NCBI GenBank assembly: GCA_964415045.1 | Contig: CAYPZL010000003.1 | Location: 15,892 to 79,891 of the forward strand | DNA length: 64,000 bases | Direction: 5' to 3' | DNA from: CAYPZL01 sp964415045 | GTDB lineage: Bacteria > Planctomycetota > Phycisphaerae > Sedimentisphaerales > Anaerobacaceae | Part shown: piece after piece, positions 61,931-64,000 of the stretch | Layout of the letters: each line of letters opens with the position of its first letter | Numbering within the stretch: the stretch's first letter is position 1 | Position numbers and translations under genes: made by a program | Notes under the pieces: generated by a model | Databases searched by the model: none | What the model was told of the DNA's origin: nothing | What the model saw: the letters and a program-made list of their open reading frames with translations, nothing else

Positions 61931-63817
61931 TCAGAAGTCCAACTGGGACTTGCCGGTTTCGGCGGTCCCCCCATAGGCTCCCATATTGACAATACCCCCG
62001 CTGGGCAGTGGCTCGTCGCCGACCGGGCTTGACGGGTCGCCCGCGTCGATGCATGGACTGGTGGCCTCGTCGCACGTCCAGGTCTGGGCTTCGTTGTCCC
62101 ACCGGCCGGCCTCTGATCGCAGATGATAGTCTCCGCCGCTCCAGGTTGCGTCCGGGTCCTCCGGCCCAAGCAATGCGTCAGGATCTGCGGCATCGGTCCA
62201 GGCGCCTCGTCGAACGAAGAGCGGGTCGGCATCGATGTTGCCCTCGCCGGGCCATCCCCCCGCCAAGTCCGTGTAGGTGACCAGAAGTTCGCTGCTGCTG
62301 TCTACCAGGACCTCGTTGGGCGTGTTGCCCCATAATATGCAGTTGATCATGGTGACCTGGCTGTCATCCAGGCGCAGCCCGGCCCCGTTTCTGCCGCCGT
62401 AGTTGTCGGCGACGGTACAGTTGACAAACGAGGCCTGGCTGTCAACACACAGAATCGCCCCGGTGTTGGAGAAGGCCGCGCGGTTGCCCACGATCAGGCA
62501 GTTGGCGATGAGCGGACTACTCCCCCGGCAGTAGATGGCGCCGGCGGAATTCCCGTGGCCCCCGGTGACGACAAACCGCGTCAATACGCAGTTGGAGTCT
62601 TCCCCCCGGGCAAAACTGATGACCGGGCCTGCGCCGGCCCCGTCGATGACAGGCAGCGAAGAACGTTCAGGATCGTTCGGATCGGCGCCCAGCAGTCGGA
62701 TGCACTTGCCCAAGAAATCGACGGTCTCGCGGTAAGTCCCGGGGCGGACAACGATCGAGACATCGTCGGCCGCGACCTCAATCGCTTCCTGGATGCTGTC
62801 AAACGGATGCTCCGGCGTTCCGTCTTCTTCCGAGTCCTCCGCTGCGCCATCAACATACATCACGTCCAACGTGCTCCGGAAGACGGCCCGAACGTAGGAA
62901 TCCTGGCTCACCGTGATGGAGGTGGGGTTTTCCGTAGTCCAGTTGCTGCCGGACCAGTGTGCGAAGACGAAACCCGGTTTGGCGATTGCCTCCAGCAAAA
63001 CAACTTCGCCATCATCGTAGAAGAACTTCCCCTCGCCCGGATGGGCTATAGTCCCCCCGGCAGTGGATGAGGTCTGCAGCCAGTGGCCGATACCGGGATC
63101 GTACCTGATCCAAACGCCCGGGTTGTTGTCGCTGATCTTCGGGATATGAATATCGTAGGCTTCCTCGTTCAACGGATTCTCGCGCAAGTCCAGGTACTCA
63201 AGCAGTGTCAGTTCGGAGAGAGCGGAGACATCACTGATTTCGTTGTACTCAAGGATCAGCGTGTGCAGTCCGCTCAGGCCGGCCAAAGGGGACAGATCGC
63301 TGATCTGGTTGCGTTGAATGTCGAGATACTGCAGGCTGCTTAGTCCGGAAAGAGGGGTGATATCGCTGATCAGGTTTCTGTGAAGGATCAGGTGCTCGAG
63401 ATTGGCCAAACCGGCGAGAGGGGAGATATCGACGATCTGGTTGCCGTGGAGATCCAGGTATTCCAAACGGCTCAGCCCGGACAGAGGCGAGATATCACTG
63501 ATCTGGTTTATGCTGAGGTGGAGCGTACGCAGATTGGTGAGCCCGGACAGCAGCGAGATATCGCCGAGAGGATTCAGCCGAAGCCATAGCTTCTGCAGGT
63601 TCAGGGCGTACTCAATGCCGGCCAGATCCGTGATTCCGTCATCGATACACACCAGTTCCGTCAAGGCCAGCATATCTGTCGGTGTTGGGTCCGCAATCCA
63701 CAGTCTGGCCTCAACCGCTGCTTTGAAGGTGGGATCGGCGAAGTAGACCGGGTCTTCAGCTCGCGCGGAAAGTGAGAAAAGTGGCAACAATACCAGCGCA
63801 GGCATCACCCTCTTCAT
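61931..63817 (-). CDS. Secreted LRR/Bacterial-repeat/beta-helix protein, first of the array
   Basis: The ATG at 63817 has a strong GGAGGAGG just upstream and gives 628 residues with a signal peptide (MKRVMPALVLLPLFSLSARA). Longer in-frame starts up to 63919 lie in the leader and would spoil the signal. LRRs (about 25-225, LEYLDLHGNQIVDISPLAGL) are followed by a Bacterial-repeat unit (about 235-305, FAHWSGSNWTTENPTSITVS) and a beta-helix (GTPEHPFDSIQEAIEVAADD, NCILWGNTPNEVLVDSSSEL). Its beta-helix is related to, but clearly diverged from, those of the next two genes. It is the promoter-proximal gene. Confidence 0.85.
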   Translation of the reverse strand: MKRVMPALVLLPLFSLSARAEDPVYFADPTFKAAVEARLWIADPTPTDMLALTELVCIDDGITDLAGIEYALNLQKLWLRLNPLGDISLLSGLTNLRTLHLSINQISDISPLSGLSRLEYLDLHGNQIVDISPLAGLANLEHLILHRNLISDITPLSGLSSLQYLDIQRNQISDLSPLAGLSGLHTLILEYNEISDVSALSELTLLEYLDLRENPLNEEAYDIHIPKISDNNPGVWIRYDPGIGHWLQTSSTAGGTIAHPGEGKFFYDDGEVVLLEAIAKPGFVFAHWSGSNWTTENPTSITVSQDSYVRAVFRSTLDVMYVDGAAEDSEEDGTPEHPFDSIQEAIEVAADDVSIVVRPGTYRETVDFLGKCIRLLGADPNDPERSSLPVIDGAGAGPVISFARGEDSNCVLTRFVVTGGHGNSAGAIYCRGSSPLIANCLIVGNRAAFSNTGAILCVDSQASFVNCTVADNYGGRNGAGLRLDDSQVTMINCILWGNTPNEVLVDSSSELLVTYTDLAGGWPGEGNIDADPLFVRRGAWTDAADPDALLGPEDPDATWSGGDYHLRSEAGRWDNEAQTWTCDEATSPCIDAGDPSSPVGDEPLPSGGIVNMGAYGGTAETGKSQLDF

Positions 63818-63891
63818 ATCCTCCTCCATAGTGAGCCCCCCTGGAGCGGCGAGCAGGCTCATTCTATGTCCTAATTCTCTCCGAAATTGTA

Positions 63892-63919
63892 ATTGTAGCA
63901 TATCCAGCCGTGAATTCAA
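63892..63919 (-). promoter_or_regulatory. Probable promoter of the LRR/beta-helix array
   Basis: Read on the minus strand there is TTGAAT, a 16-base spacer and TACAAT, about 75 bases upstream of the start at 63817. The surrounding DNA is AT-richer than the average. Bases 63920-64000 show no gene. Confidence 0.5.
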
Positions 63920-64000
63920 ACGAAATTGTAGGGCGCCCGCTGCGTTGTGTCTGTGCAGATTTTAGGGCACGTTGGCTTTGGGCCAGTAGGTGGTCCATTG

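Noticed and set aside
55743..63817. Regular short repeats that could suggest a CRISPR array
   Set aside because: They are degenerate repeats of about 66 bases encoding 22-residue leucine-rich repeats in frame, without identical repeats and unique spacers.

Overview
The window looks like a chromosome segment of a planctomycete, most likely of the class Phycisphaerae (Sedimentisphaerales-like). This is inferred from gene content: secreted Gfo/Idh/MocA and sugar-isomerase proteins with Tat signals, paired FucP-like transporters, large secreted proteins that mix leucine-rich repeats, Bacterial-repeat (InlB-B-like) modules and right-handed beta-helices, lamin-tail domains, and XrtA/PEP-CTERM-type polysaccharide genes. 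GC content is moderately high, so long antisense shadow ORFs are common. No rRNA, tRNA or CRISPR array was seen.

Region A (1-9767) is a carbohydrate-use locus. Leftward genes encode a GH29-like fucosidase fused to a beta-helix (cut by the window edge), a Tat-exported Gfo/Idh/MocA oxidoreductase, a Tat-exported xylose-isomerase-like TIM barrel, and a large secreted DUF6067-like glycosidase-fold protein. Two tandem FucP-type MFS sugar transporters diverge from them and end at a clear terminator. The set suggests uptake and processing of fucose-like sugars.

Region B (9768-14200) is a loose accessory stretch. It holds a 170-190 bp MITE-like element of nested palindromes flanked by an 8-bp direct repeat, a DUF481 outer-membrane protein, a decayed MscS-type channel gene, a secreted alpha/alpha-toroid protein, and a small secreted protein with a decayed tail.

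Region C (14201-52151) is one long, same-strand exopolysaccharide locus of about 38 kb. It contains a Wza-type export lipoprotein, a Wzc-like tyrosine kinase/chain-length protein, a CpsB-like PHP phosphatase, two Wzy-like polymerases/ligases, a Wzx flippase, two glycosyltransferase-type proteins, two polysaccharide deacetylases, FemAB/GNAT acyltransferases, a PaaK/CapK-like adenylating enzyme, a DUF362 protein, a Gfo/Idh/MocA protein with a partner TIM-barrel-like protein, a DegT aminotransferase, large secreted proteins, and a WecA-type initiating transferase with an extra cytoplasmic domain. Embedded in it is an acyl-CoA cassette: thiolase, HMG-CoA synthase with its catalytic Glu-Cys-His intact, and two separately encoded MaoC hot-dog proteins. 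My best candidate for an undescribed system is that this cassette makes a branched HMG- or methylglutaconyl-type acyl group that the neighbouring acyltransferases place on the polysaccharide.

Region D (52212-63919) is a leftward array of secreted surface proteins. Four related LRR/Bacterial-repeat/beta-helix proteins are transcribed from a promoter near the right edge, followed by an exported PEP-synthase-like protein whose ATP-grasp region is interrupted by a circularly permuted lamin-tail domain. Two adjacent array members share 399 identical bases, a sign of recent duplication or gene conversion, and one member has its modules in shifted order.
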